Assembly: GCF_000966195.1 (NCBI RefSeq)
Contig: NZ_LAHL01000022.1
Coordinates: forward strand, 1 to 45,976
DNA from: Domibacillus robiginosus
GTDB taxonomy: Bacteria > Bacillota > Bacilli > Bacillales > Domibacillaceae
DNA length: 45,976 nt
Direction of reading: 5' to 3'
Positions 7,711-17,353 of this stretch are shown one piece after another. A program made the translations under genes and the position numbers. Position 1 is the stretch's first letter. Each line of letters starts with the position of its first letter. The notes under the pieces are model-generated. The model did no database searches and was not told the origin of the DNA. It worked only from the letters and a program-made list of their open reading frames with translations.

Positions 7711-8823
7711 ATGCAGGTAATCTTTTATAACGTATCAAGTTCTCTTATTAACAATTTTGAGAAAATGCCATTTGCGGAAGCTGTGAAGGTAAGTCAGGAA
7801 GTCGAGCAGATTTGCAGGGATGAAAACAAGACTCTGACCGGCGATTTTCAAGTAATTGGCGAAGATAAAAAAGTCTTTTATCGAGGGGTATTCAATTTTG
7901 GTTCTTATGATTATCCCAACATCTATCACAAGATCAAAGATATGGTCAAACATATTAAGGTCGATAAGAAGGATCAAGCCGATAAAATATACTTGCTTGA
8001 ACAGATCGAATTGCTCACACCAGACCAATACAAGCAGGCTGAAATGGTCGATAAAACGCTGATTAATTTAGATAAATCAAGAGTGTCTAAATTAAAGTCC
8101 TGGCAGCGTAAAACGGCTTATGCAGCTGGTGGAGTGTCACTTGCCGGTTTTTTAATGACCGGCTTTTTGTTTTTCACTCAACAAACCAGCTATGAAAAAG
8201 CCTTAGATGATGGACGAAACCAGCTAAAAGAAAGTGCTGCTCTGGCAGAAACATATGGTGAAGCCCTGCTTGGCAATGATGCCAAAATGGTTCATGCGCT
8301 TGAAAGTTCCGATGAACTAACAGAACAACAGCAACAGATATTGGTGGATAAATATGTATCGGAAAATAAGTTTGAGAAAGCAGTTAAATTGTTAGACGGT
8401 GACTACGTAAAAGCAGAATCACTTATTTTAACGTCAAGCTTGCCAGCCAAAGAGAAAATAGCAAAAATAAAAGCCTTTCATCAGATGTACCCAACAAATG
8501 AAGCCAGATATGATATAGCTTACTTACAGGGTGATTATGAGTTAATGCTGAACCTTAAAAACATTAATATGTCGGTAAAACGTTCTGAAATGAAAACACA
8601 CGCATTGTTAAAGCTTGGCCGAGTTGATGAAGCGAAAGTCGAGCTGAACAACAACTCTAATGAAGAATTAAATGAAAAGATTGTTCAGTATGAAATTATC
8701 AATGCGGAAATCAAAACGCTGAAGGACAAACATGAGCTGCTTGTTCGTGAAGAAAAAGATAGTGAAGCTGAAAAGTTAGAAAAAGAAATTAAAACAAAAC
8801 AAGAACAAATCAAGAAGCTGTAA
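7711..8823 (+). CDS. Bitopic membrane protein, TPR-like C-terminal region (370 aa)
   Basis: The start at 7711 has AAGGAG upstream; the in-frame GTG at 7675 lies inside the terminator hairpin. The N-terminal region (about 1-130) is soluble. A single membrane segment follows at about 135-155 (YAAGGVSLAGFLMTGFLFFT), then a large external helical region with repeat-like helices (KYVSENKFEKAVKLLDGDY; RYDIAYLQGDYELMLNL) and a C-terminal coiled coil ending in KEIKTKQEQIKKL. This architecture is reminiscent of EssB/YukC-type proteins, but homology is not established. Its place between pilin and coupling protein points to a T4SS membrane scaffold. Confidence 0.7.
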   Translation: MQVIFYNVSSSLINNFEKMPFAEAVKVSQEVEQICRDENKTLTGDFQVIGEDKKVFYRGVFNFGSYDYPNIYHKIKDMVKHIKVDKKDQADKIYLLEQIELLTPDQYKQAEMVDKTLINLDKSRVSKLKSWQRKTAYAAGGVSLAGFLMTGFLFFTQQTSYEKALDDGRNQLKESAALAETYGEALLGNDAKMVHALESSDELTEQQQQILVDKYVSENKFEKAVKLLDGDYVKAESLILTSSLPAKEKIAKIKAFHQMYPTNEARYDIAYLQGDYELMLNLKNINMSVKRSEMKTHALLKLGRVDEAKVELNNNSNEELNEKIVQYEIINAEIKTLKDKHELLVREEKDSEAEKLEKEIKTKQEQIKKL

Positions 8824-8832
8824 GGGGATGTG

Positions 8833-9421
8833 ATGATGGAAAACGAAAAAACATGGAAACGTTATTCGAAAAAATTCGCCTTACCAGTCACCGTTTTTCT
8901 AGTAACATTTATCTTCACTTTGTTGGCTTTAAATACAGTCATAAATATACTTCATGGATTTTATGACAGCTACTTTGTATCAGGAACATTCTTTAAGCCG
9001 AAAGAGTTGAGCTTCAATAGTGGCATGATAACGGGTTTTGGTGTGTTGGTCGGAAATGTAATCATGCTTGGCTTAATCGGTTTATTGAGTGCAGCCGTAA
9101 GCTCGTTTGCTACTTATAAGTTTTTAACGAACTTTGGTAAGATCGGCAAAGATCAAAAAGGAAGCAGCCGGTTTACTACGTTAAAAGAGATCAAAGCACA
9201 ATATAAAGCAGTGCCGGAACTTGCTGACCGTTATTCTGGTGGTGGTGGCGTACCGGTTTCAAGGCATCGAGACAAGATTTTTATTGATGATTCGGCTGTA
9301 AATAATTTAATCATTGGTACAACTCGCTCCGGTAAAGGTGAGACATTTATCTTCCCGACCATTGATATTTATAGTCGCGCCGAAAAGCAACCGTCCATGA
9401 TTTTCAATGATCCCAAAGGTG
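8833..9421 (+). CDS. VirD4/TraG-like coupling protein, exon 1
   Basis: First 196 codons plus one base of the T4SS coupling ATPase. Start by AAGGGG 5-8 nt upstream; ATG 8833 or 8836 are both possible. Two membrane segments (about residues 17-40 and 70-95) are followed by the start of the ATPase domain with Walker A GTTRSGKGE at about 163-171, then MIFNDPKG. Read without splicing, the frame stops at 9438 inside intron sequence. Joining base 9421 (G) to AG at 12115 gives GAG and continues DPKG-ELYAASKKTLEDLG, the usual VirD4 sequence. The protein pumps or hands relaxase-DNA to the T4SS channel at the membrane. Confidence 0.9.
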
Positions 9422-10169
9422 GTGCGACACGTTCCTAAGTGAAAAGCTTAGGCACTGTCGAACTCAACAGTTCAGCAGTGAACTGTCATTCTGAGAAGTC
9501 AAATGAAGGAGTAACGTCTGGAAGGGCTTCCCTTAATCCTCCGACATGCAGGAATGTAAACAAGTACTGAACTGTGTGAAGCTCGGTGAAGTCGGTTGAA
9601 GGTTACCGTAAATTAGAATCTCTAATACGAAAGCTGTCCAGCGGTGGATGGTGTAACTGATAGACCGGAGGTCTATAAAACACTCAAGGTTAGGATGCGC
9701 GATGGACTAGAGGCGATCGCTAGTAAGCGCAGACGAATCCCTGATGGTACGGGTCTATATCGGGAGGGAATCGAAAGGTTCTCTGACACAAATACGTGTC
9801 GCTACTGTGGGTGAGTAAAACTCTCCTTTATGAAAGCCCATATATCGTTACAGGCGTTATCAAGGTAGCAGGCTCATAGGGGAAACCTAAAAGTGTATGT
9901 ACAGATAAGAATGACGGAACGTGGTAAGCTGCCGGCATGGAGGGCTTGTTCCCTTTGAAGTGTTGCCAAGGAAAGTCACAATGAGATTAGTTGTCGACAT
10001 AACTTGGCTTAACGGCAGTGAAAGTGGTGGCACAGTACCGATGAAGCGTGTAATGAACGTGGAGGGATAGCCACTAGTCGATTGAAGATTGAATGTTACT
10101 ATTGGTTAACATGGTTTCGGGTAAGACTAAGAGATGTAATACTCCAGATCACTAAGGAGGTTACAGCCC

Positions 10170-11708
10170 ATGTTAAAGAAAACCAAGCTAAGACATAACG
10201 AATATTATGACACACAAAAAGTGTATGACAATTTATATTCGAGCAGTCTTAACGGTAACAATTTCTATAAGTTAACTGAATTAATAGGCTCCGAAGACAA
10301 TATTCGTCTAGCATACCGCAATATCAAAACAAATAAAGGTAGTAAAACCGCAGGTGTAGATGGCTTAACTATTAAAGATGTTCGGCAATTAAATGACCTT
10401 CAGGTCATTAAACAAGTCCGAAAACGTTTAAAGAATTATCGACCAAGCCCGGTCCGCCGAGTATATATTCCGAAAGAAGGAAGCGATAAAAAGCGACCTT
10501 TAGGAATACCTACGATATGGGATAGACTGGTTCAACAGTGTATTTTACAAGTACTAGAACCAATTTGTGAAGCCAAGTTCCATAAACATAATTATGGTTT
10601 CCGCCCCAATCGTAGCACCCATCACGCTTTTAGCCGAATGGTTAGCTTAATTAACATTCATAAACACCATTACTGTGTAGACATTGATATCAAAGGTTTC
10701 TTTGACAATGTTCAGCACGGAAAGCTACTGAAGCAAATGTGGGCGCTCGGCATTAGAGATAAATCGCTTCTTAGCATTATCTCTAAGCTTTTAAAAGCTG
10801 AAATCATCGGGGAAGGCATCCCATTAAAAGGTACACCGCAAGGCGGTATCTTATCACCGCTTTTATCTAATATTGTTTTAAATGAATTAGACTGGTGGAT
10901 CAGCAATCAATGGGAAACATATAAGCCTCGTCGTTTTAAAAGCGGCCTGAATGGTTTCACAACATATGCACGAAAATATACGAACCTTAAAGGGGGCTAT
11001 ATCGTCCGGTACGCCGATGATTTTAAAATCATGTGTCGAACGTACGAAGAAGCCCAACGCTTTTATCATGCGACGGTCGATTTCCTTAAAGCGAGATTAG
11101 GACTAGAAATTAACCCAGGGAAATCTAGAGTGGTAAATCTGAAAAAGAATTCTTCTGATTTTCTTGGCTTTAAAATAAAAGTCGTTCCACAAAAGAAAGC
11201 TAAATTTGGATTTATAGCCAAAACGTCTATGTCTGATAAAGCTTTAAAGCGTGTCCAACGGACACTAAAGGAACGAGTAAAAGAAATTCAGCACAACCCA
11301 ACATCTGATATGGTTCTGCGTTTTAATATTACACTTGTCGGTATTCAAAACTACTACAAATATGCCACAACGATTTACTTGGATCTGACGGATATTCATT
11401 ACATTCTCCATAAAGTTATACGAGCCAGGCTTAGAGACAATGCAAAAGTGGTGACACTTGCACAAACCTCTGCAACCTTTCGTAAGAAAGCTAAGGGGAT
11501 ACGAGCAGATACAAAGATTTATACGGTACAGAACACGCCAATACTTCCAACTACTTGTGTACATCATAAAAATCCCTGGAATTTCTCGCAGTCTATCTGT
11601 AACTATACAGAAAAAGGACGGCAGAAAGTACACCGAGGATTACAAGCTATTCCCAGAGATGTACTTAATCAAGTAAAAAAGAACTTACTCCAAAAATCGA
11701 AGTATTGA
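10170..11708 (+). CDS. ltrA: Group II intron reverse transcriptase/maturase (512 aa)
   Basis: Preceded by AAGGAGG. The N-terminal RT domain holds the fingers motifs (TKGSKTAGVDGLT-type, here NKGSKTAGVDGLTIKDV; RRVYIPK; RPLGIPTIWDRLVQ), a GTPQGGILSPLLSN block, and the catalytic YADD (VRYADDFKIMC). A maturase (X) domain follows up to about residue 490. It binds unspliced intron RNA, aids splicing and copies the intron during retrohoming. The frame ends early: the HNH endonuclease region lies in the +1 frame directly downstream, so the protein lacks its usual C-terminal nuclease. Splicing is not expected to need that domain. Confidence 0.93.
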   Translation: MLKKTKLRHNEYYDTQKVYDNLYSSSLNGNNFYKLTELIGSEDNIRLAYRNIKTNKGSKTAGVDGLTIKDVRQLNDLQVIKQVRKRLKNYRPSPVRRVYIPKEGSDKKRPLGIPTIWDRLVQQCILQVLEPICEAKFHKHNYGFRPNRSTHHAFSRMVSLINIHKHHYCVDIDIKGFFDNVQHGKLLKQMWALGIRDKSLLSIISKLLKAEIIGEGIPLKGTPQGGILSPLLSNIVLNELDWWISNQWETYKPRRFKSGLNGFTTYARKYTNLKGGYIVRYADDFKIMCRTYEEAQRFYHATVDFLKARLGLEINPGKSRVVNLKKNSSDFLGFKIKVVPQKKAKFGFIAKTSMSDKALKRVQRTLKERVKEIQHNPTSDMVLRFNITLVGIQNYYKYATTIYLDLTDIHYILHKVIRARLRDNAKVVTLAQTSATFRKKAKGIRADTKIYTVQNTPILPTTCVHHKNPWNFSQSICNYTEKGRQKVHRGLQAIPRDVLNQVKKNLLQKSKY

Positions 11709-11997
11709 ATATAATGACAACCGTATATCGAAATTTATTGCTCAATATGGCAGATGTTATGTACTTAACGAAGAAATTGGCATAGACCGTGTACGGTGCC
11801 ATCACCTTAAGCCGTTGCGACTTGGCGGCGGAGATAACTATCAAAATTTAGTTATCGTTGATGAGTTGATACACCGGTTGATCCACATGACAAATCCCAA
11901 CGGGATTCGAAAAGCGGTACAGCTTCTTCCGTTAAATACAAAACAACTTACAAAGTTAAATCACTTACGCATTTGTGCTGGTAACGAGCCGATATAA
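11709..11997 (+). pseudogene. Out-of-frame HNH endonuclease remnant of the intron protein
   Basis: In the +1 frame relative to the maturase stop, codons read RSIEYNDNRISKFIAQYGRC, then CHHLKPLRLGGGDNYQNLVI and HRLIHM, the HNH domain that normally ends such intron proteins. The switch falls at the A5 run in CTCCAAAAATCGAAG (11688-11702); removing one A fuses the two parts. Either a frameshift mutation or, less likely, translational frameshifting. The remnant has no convincing start of its own. Confidence 0.85.
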
Positions 11998-12114
11998 ATT
12001 AACTTATAGACATTCAATTGGAAACGATGGAGCGCCGTATGCCCGGAAACGGGCGCGTACGGTGTGAAGTGGGGGAAAAGCCGGAGATAATCTCAAAGGC
12101 TTACCTATCACTAT

Positions 12115-14135
12115 AGCTTTACGCTGCTTCTAAAAAAACGCTTGAAGATTTAGGGTATCACGTTGAAGTCTTAAACTTGATGAACCCGCTGCAGTCTATG
12201 AGCTATAACCTTTTGCAGTTAACGAAAGAAGAATTTTTCGCTGAAAATTATTCATTAGCCCAGCAATACGCCCGTTCAGTTGCTTTCATGCTGTACAACG
12301 ACCCAACAGCGAAGGATAAATTCTGGCAGAACTCCAGTATAGATTTGTGTACGGCTTTAATTCTTGGATTGTGTGAACATTGCCGAAATGCACCGGAGAA
12401 AATCAATATGTACAACGTCGCTTTGATGATGTCGGATTTGGCAACAAAAAAGGTTGAAGATGAATATGGAGATGAAATCTCTGGATTAGATGAATTTTTT
12501 AATCGGTTTCCAGACAATCACCCTGCCAAAATGCAGTACGCTACGATTAACTTTTCTGGTGGACAGACAAGGGCAAGCATCCTGGCTAATGCAAATGCCA
12601 AACTTGGTGTATTTACCCTTGATGGGACAGCAAAACTGACTTCTGACAATACTTTAGAAATGACGAAATTTGGCTTTAATCATTGGTTAAGAGGTAAGTC
12701 ACAACCACTCACTAGATTAACGATTCTCTTTGAAAGCGGAAAGAAAGAAACAATCATGACCGATTCAAACGGTGGATTTAACCTATATCATAACCAGCAT
12801 GTAGAGATCGGTGAGAAGGTCAAAATTTCATTCGAAAATAATGTCACTACTTTTACAGTTAGTGATTGGGATAAGGAAAGTGGGGAGCTGCATGTAGTCG
12901 CTGATAACGATAAAACAAGGCTTAACTCGGTTATGCAGTTTGAAAAACCAATAGCGCTGTTCATGATCGTACCTGACTATGACGCAACCTTTAATGTAAT
13001 TGCTTCATTATATGTCAAACAAGTTTATACGACTTTAGCAAGAACAGCTTCCAACGTTAATTCTGGTAAGTGCTTTAGGGAAGTGATTTTCTTGTTAGAC
13101 GAATTTGGAAACATGCCGGCAATTGATGATTTAGCCAGTATCTTAACGGTTTGTCTGGGGCGTAATATCCGGTTTAATTTAGTTGTTCAAGCGTACTCCC
13201 AAATTGAAAAATTATACGGGGATGATTGGAAAACGATTGATGGCAATACAAATAATACATTTTATGTTTTGACGGATGACCACTCGACTGCGGAAATGAT
13301 TTCTAAAAAAATCGGTGATAAAACAATCGTTACAAAATCACGCTCTGGTGAAACGATTTCTTTGAAAAAATCCAAAACAGAAAATGTGGATGCAAGACCA
13401 CTTCTAAATGCTGACGAGCTTATGCGGCTGCGTGAAGGCGAAATGGTGGTTATCCGCACTATTAAAAGGCAAGACAAGAGCAGAAACAGAATACAGCAGT
13501 TCCCTATTTTCAACACTGGTCAAACAGCCATGAAATACCGATGGGAATATTTATCGGATTATTACGATACAGCAAAATCAATCAATGACATTGATATTCC
13601 ATGTACACATGCTGCTTTAGATTTGAATGAAATAAGAGTTTCCTTTGATGAAAAGCCGGTAAATGCAGAGAGCCACAAAGAAGACCATGTAGTAACAAAT
13701 GAGGTTGTCGAGCAAAAAGTTGTTGAGAAAGAAGTTATTGAAACAGAAAAAGCTACGCCAAAAGTAAGAGAATTAGTCTTTTCAAATGGAGAAGTTGAAT
13801 CATCGTTCGATAGCAAGCCGCCAAAACCAAAAATGGAGCTTGATCGAGAAGAACAAAATGAGGATTTCCCGATGTTTGAGAACTTGGCCGAAGACTTCCC
13901 AATAGAGGAAGAATTAAATTGGATTAAAATAGAAAACACCTTAAATGAAGGAATATTCCGGGATTTGATCGGTAACCAAAAGTTTGAAGAAATGTTTGGA
14001 CAAGACTTTAAATCCTTAGATTTGTTGATAGTGAAAGACTTGCTGTTAACACATCAGAATGAATTAAAAACACAAGTATTCTTATTGCTTCAAAAGTTTG
14101 TAGACACTGAATTAAGAAAGGGTGGCAACGAATGA
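12115..14135 (+). CDS. VirD4/TraG-like coupling protein, exon 2
   Basis: Continues exon 1 in frame to give about 869 residues. It contains the Walker B motif (VIFLLDEFGNMPAID, about residues 520-535 of the spliced protein) and the downstream sensor region (NLVVQAYSQIEKLYG). Between residues about 378 and 473 there is a beta-rich insertion (LTRLTILFESGKKETIMTDS region) where many VirD4 proteins have none; it may be the substrate-contact domain. The C-terminal 170 residues are acidic and low-complexity. The stop overlaps the next gene (ATGA). Read alone, the first ATG is at 12180, leaving a protein without Walker A. Confidence 0.9.
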
Positions 14136-14341
14136 CGAATCCATTACACCAATTTATAAATGATAATAAAGAATTACTAGAAAAAGGAGAAGTCCTGACC
14201 ATTCTTCTGAATGATGGCTATGTTACCATTTTTAATGAGGTCGATGAAAAGACCAACTTGCAGAAAACAATAACCCTCGTTGATCCGTGCGACACCCAAT
14301 TTGATTGCGAAATCGCTCATCTAATTCCAGTGGGAGGTTGA
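14132..14341 (+). CDS. Small hypothetical T4SS-operon protein (69 aa)
   Basis: Its ATG overlaps the coupling-protein stop, so translation is coupled. The protein is acidic and soluble with a helical N-terminus (FINDNKELLEKGEVLTILLN) and a central beta pattern (GYVTIFNEV). It carries two cysteines near the C-terminus (DPCDTQFDCEIAHL). No family is recognised. Position suggests a partner of the coupling protein or of the lipoprotein that follows 4 nt later. Confidence 0.6.
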   Translation: MTNPLHQFINDNKELLEKGEVLTILLNDGYVTIFNEVDEKTNLQKTITLVDPCDTQFDCEIAHLIPVGG

Positions 14342-14345
14342 AAAA

Positions 14346-14753
14346 ATGAAAAAAGTAATCGTGGCTCTTTTTCTAACAACGATTTTATCAGCTTGTGGAA
14401 ATGCAGGGGTACATCAAGTTGATTTAGATACGGTTGACAGTCTTGTAGGTGGAAAGGAAGATGGGTTTCTTTTCATGGTTTATGAGAACGATGAAGGATT
14501 CATGCCGTATGTAGAGGATGCTGCCGAAAAAACAAAAGCTGAAATCAATTTTTACAATGTGAGCCAGCCAGACGGGGAAGGCGGAGCAGTTGGAGAGAAT
14601 GTTTTCGAAGGTAAAGTTGAAAATGATTTGAAAAGGGGTCATTTATACTATCTTGAAAATGGAGAACCTTCAGAGTCTGTAGATTTATCTCGTTATGGAG
14701 ATGGATTGGATCTCTCTTCAGAAATACAGAACTTTATTGAGATTCATCAATAA
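14346..14753 (+). CDS. Lipoprotein of the T4SS operon (135 aa)
   Basis: GGGAGG precedes the start. The signal peptide MKKVIVALFLTTILSACGNA ends in the lipobox LSAC, with lipidated Cys17, so the mature protein is anchored on the outer face of the membrane. The mature part (about 118 aa) has the order beta-alpha-beta (DGFLFMVYENDEGFMPYVED, AEINFYNVSQ), resembling a small thioredoxin-like fold but without a CxxC motif. Lipoproteins are typical of Gram-positive T4SS envelopes. The precise role is unknown. Confidence 0.75.
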   Translation: MKKVIVALFLTTILSACGNAGVHQVDLDTVDSLVGGKEDGFLFMVYENDEGFMPYVEDAAEKTKAEINFYNVSQPDGEGGAVGENVFEGKVENDLKRGHLYYLENGEPSESVDLSRYGDGLDLSSEIQNFIEIHQ

Positions 14754-14773
14754 GTAAGTGAGGTGATTCGCAA

Positions 14774-17347
14774 ATGACGGATGAACAGGTTATTGGAATT
14801 CTGCAAGATTTTGATGATAAACTCACTATTTCGGATATAAGCATGGACTTTGTTCGAATGCTCGGTTGGGCTTTTGTTCAAGGTATTGCTTGGATTCTTG
14901 ATACATTAGAAAATGTAGCGAATGAAATGCTGCTCGTAAAAGAATTTTATCAAAATGAATCGGTGATCGAATTTGTAACCAGCTTTAGACCATTGCTATA
15001 TATCCTGTTGGCATTTAGCCTTGTGTATTCGGGTTACTTGTTAGTCTTTCAAAGGAAATTACAAGTTGAAACGGTAGCGATAAATTTTATTATAGCAATG
15101 GCGATTATTTCGCTTTTATCCACTGCAACGGACAAAGCAAATGACTTTTCCGATGAAGCGGTAAAAGCGGTCAATAGTGGTGCTTTATTTGGGTCAGAAG
15201 AAGGTACAGTTTCCGAAAATATTTTAGCTGACAATATAAGTGATTTAGTCGAGTTTGACAGAGTAAATTGGGCAATTGAGCAGGAAGATGAGGAAAATAA
15301 GGAAGATGTTAAGCCAGAAAGTTCTATTCCGATAGATGTAGTTAGCAGAATCAGTATTAATGCAAAAATTGATCCCGATGGGGATGATATAGAATATAAA
15401 AATGATGAGGTTTTTAAAAAGCAGTTAGATTATGATATTGCGGAACGAAAAGAAGTATTGAGAGACCTCGATCAAGGCGGGTTAAGTTGGAATAACAAAT
15501 ATTATTACCGTTATTCGCTGGATTGGTTCACTATTATCGTAACCATGCTGGTGATGGCATTTACTTTATTCTCTATCGCTTATAAATTGGCTCGTTTGGC
15601 TTTTGAACTGGTGTTCAATCATCTTTTAGTCATGATCGTTGCACCGGCTGACTTACATGATGGTCAAAAAACGAAAAAAATTATGCAGTCTATCCTTAAC
15701 ACTTTTCTAGTAATCGTGTTGATCTTTATGTCGATGAAGCTATATGTTATCGGTACAGCTTATCTGGCAGACAACTTTAAAGGACTGGTTTACATTATTG
15801 CTTTAATAGGCTTTAGTGCAGCTTTACTGGATGGTCCGAATATGGTTGAAAGACTATTTGGCATAGATGCCGGTCTTAAAGGTGGATGGAGCGTGCTAGC
15901 CGGTACGTATGCAGCTGGAAAGATGGCTTTAGCCGCTAAAGATGGAGCTGGTAAGATGCTAAGTAAATTTAAAAATGATAAAAACGATAATCCGGATAAT
16001 GGTAAGGATTATTCAAAAGGTTCGGATTCGGAGAATAGTGGTGCAAAGAATCAAAACCAGTCTCCTTTAAAAGATGCAGAAGCAAAATTGCCATTTGATG
16101 AAGGCGACAAAGGAAATGGAAAAGATAGTCCTTTAAAACCAAGCCTAGACGGGTCTGATAAAGGAGAAGCGGAGCAGGCCGGTAACAGTGATATTGAAGC
16201 AAACGTGGACGAAAAAGGAAGAGCTGCTGTTTCAAAATCGGGTGAGACAAAAGGCGATAGAAAAGATTCCGATTTGCAAAGCTCACTGGGTACGGCAAAT
16301 GGTGCAAGTGAATCTCTTGAAGCTACCTCCCAAAAAGAGCAGGAAGTAAAGCAGAACCAAGATGTGCAGCAAAGGTCAGCTGTTGGTCAAGCTGCACTAA
16401 AAGGGGTAGCACTGGATGGAGCAACACCGGACTTAGAACAGCAAATGAATGGTGAGGGCGCAAGTCAGGGCAATGGAAGCAGTATAAGCCGACAAGGGCT
16501 TACAGAGCAGCCGGTCAATATAACGGATATGCAAAACGGCACTCAAACAGCGGCTGCAAGCAGCCAGGGCGGCAGCATACAACAGGCAACAGCACCAGAC
16601 CAATCTTTAGAACAACAAGCTCAACCAAATATAACAGAAGGTTCAACCGTTCAAGGTGGTCAAAATGATGTGCAGAGACAAAGCAATGCCGAACAGCCGG
16701 TCAATATAACCGATGTTCAAAACGGTACTCAAACAGTGACTACAAGTAGTCAATCTGGTTCTGTACAGCAAGCAACAGCACCAGACCGATCTTTAGAACA
16801 ACAGTCTCAACCAAATATAACAGAAGGCTCAACCGTTCAAGGCGGTCAAAGTGATATACAAACGCAAAGCAATATAACGCAACAAGTAAATGTAACGGAT
16901 ACTCAAAACAGTGAACAAACTGTAAATACGACTAGTCAGGCTGGCACTCAAACATCGACTACAAGTAGTCAAGGTGCTTCGGAATCACCAATCAGTACCG
17001 GTGTTCCAAAAGTATCTAGTGAAGAAAGGGTAATATCTGAATCATCTTCTGGTACTTCAAGTAACCAAACAACGGTTCAACAAGAGAATGTAAACCAAGT
17101 TAATGAAGAAATAAAAGTAGAGGAAAGCACCAGAAATATCACTGGCAGCCAAAGCGTAAGTCATGTAGAAAATGGTGAATCGGGTGGCGGTGCAGCTGTA
17201 GCCATAGCTCCTGCTCCTGCCGGTGTTCCAAAAGCTTCTAGTGAAGAAAGGGTTTTGGAAAGTGAAGGACAGGACAGACAGCATGTGATTAATCGAAAGA
17301 GCAAGAAAGATCGGTTCAACCGAATGAAAAACCAAACTAAAAAGTAA
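14774..17347 (+). CDS. TrbL/VirB6-like polytopic membrane protein with repeat tail (857 aa)
   Basis: Starts behind GAGGTGATT. The N-terminal 380 residues carry several membrane segments (about 25-45, 70-92, 100-118, 250-275, 285-300, 315-335, 340-360), consistent with a VirB6/TrbL channel component of the Gram-positive mobilome membrane family. From about residue 390 the protein is hydrophilic and low-complexity, rich in Gln, Ser, Thr, Asn and Gly. It contains a 62-residue repeat (186 bp in DNA: 16508, 16694, and a diverged third copy from 16880) and a repeated GVPK-SSEERV block near the end. The very basic C-terminus (KSKKDRFNRMKNQTKK) may contact DNA or the membrane. Confidence 0.8.
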   Translation: MTDEQVIGILQDFDDKLTISDISMDFVRMLGWAFVQGIAWILDTLENVANEMLLVKEFYQNESVIEFVTSFRPLLYILLAFSLVYSGYLLVFQRKLQVETVAINFIIAMAIISLLSTATDKANDFSDEAVKAVNSGALFGSEEGTVSENILADNISDLVEFDRVNWAIEQEDEENKEDVKPESSIPIDVVSRISINAKIDPDGDDIEYKNDEVFKKQLDYDIAERKEVLRDLDQGGLSWNNKYYYRYSLDWFTIIVTMLVMAFTLFSIAYKLARLAFELVFNHLLVMIVAPADLHDGQKTKKIMQSILNTFLVIVLIFMSMKLYVIGTAYLADNFKGLVYIIALIGFSAALLDGPNMVERLFGIDAGLKGGWSVLAGTYAAGKMALAAKDGAGKMLSKFKNDKNDNPDNGKDYSKGSDSENSGAKNQNQSPLKDAEAKLPFDEGDKGNGKDSPLKPSLDGSDKGEAEQAGNSDIEANVDEKGRAAVSKSGETKGDRKDSDLQSSLGTANGASESLEATSQKEQEVKQNQDVQQRSAVGQAALKGVALDGATPDLEQQMNGEGASQGNGSSISRQGLTEQPVNITDMQNGTQTAAASSQGGSIQQATAPDQSLEQQAQPNITEGSTVQGGQNDVQRQSNAEQPVNITDVQNGTQTVTTSSQSGSVQQATAPDRSLEQQSQPNITEGSTVQGGQSDIQTQSNITQQVNVTDTQNSEQTVNTTSQAGTQTSTTSSQGASESPISTGVPKVSSEERVISESSSGTSSNQTTVQQENVNQVNEEIKVEESTRNITGSQSVSHVENGESGGGAAVAIAPAPAGVPKASSEERVLESEGQDRQHVINRKSKKDRFNRMKNQTKK
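16508..17065 (+). repeat. 186-bp tandem repeat in the TrbL-like gene
   Basis: Two close copies begin at 16508 and 16694 with CAGCCGGTCAATATAAC; a third, diverged copy starts at 16880. Each encodes QPVNITD-QNGTQT...PNITEGSTVQGGQ. The period stays in frame, so copy number can vary without breaking the gene. Confidence 0.85.
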
Positions 17348-17353
17348 TGTGAG

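Larger units (their letters stand above)
9422..12114 (+). mobile_element. Group II intron inserted in the coupling-protein gene
   Basis: Begins with the conserved 5' end GTGCGAC (9422-9428). It encodes a reverse transcriptase/maturase and has domain V at about 12030-12064 (GCCGTATGCCCGGAAACGGG core with GAAA tetraloop), followed by domain VI and a 3' end ...CACTAT. Removing exactly 9422-12114 (2,693 bp) restores the VirD4 frame. The intron lies in the sense orientation, so host-gene function depends on splicing. The ribozyme domain I occupies roughly 9422-10100. Exon-binding sequences were not worked out. Confidence 0.93.

Noticed and set aside
13562-13939. Minus-strand frame of 125 codons
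   Set aside because: It mirrors the acidic tail of the coupling protein; the Ser/Phe-rich composition is typical of an antisense frame.
12180-14135. Independent gene starting at 12180
   Set aside because: It lacks Walker A and the N-terminal membrane segments; it is exon 2 of the intron-split coupling-protein gene.
15969-16307. Minus-strand frame of 112 codons rich in His, Leu and Tyr
   Set aside because: It is a shadow of the repeat-rich tail of the TrbL-like gene, with no start signals.
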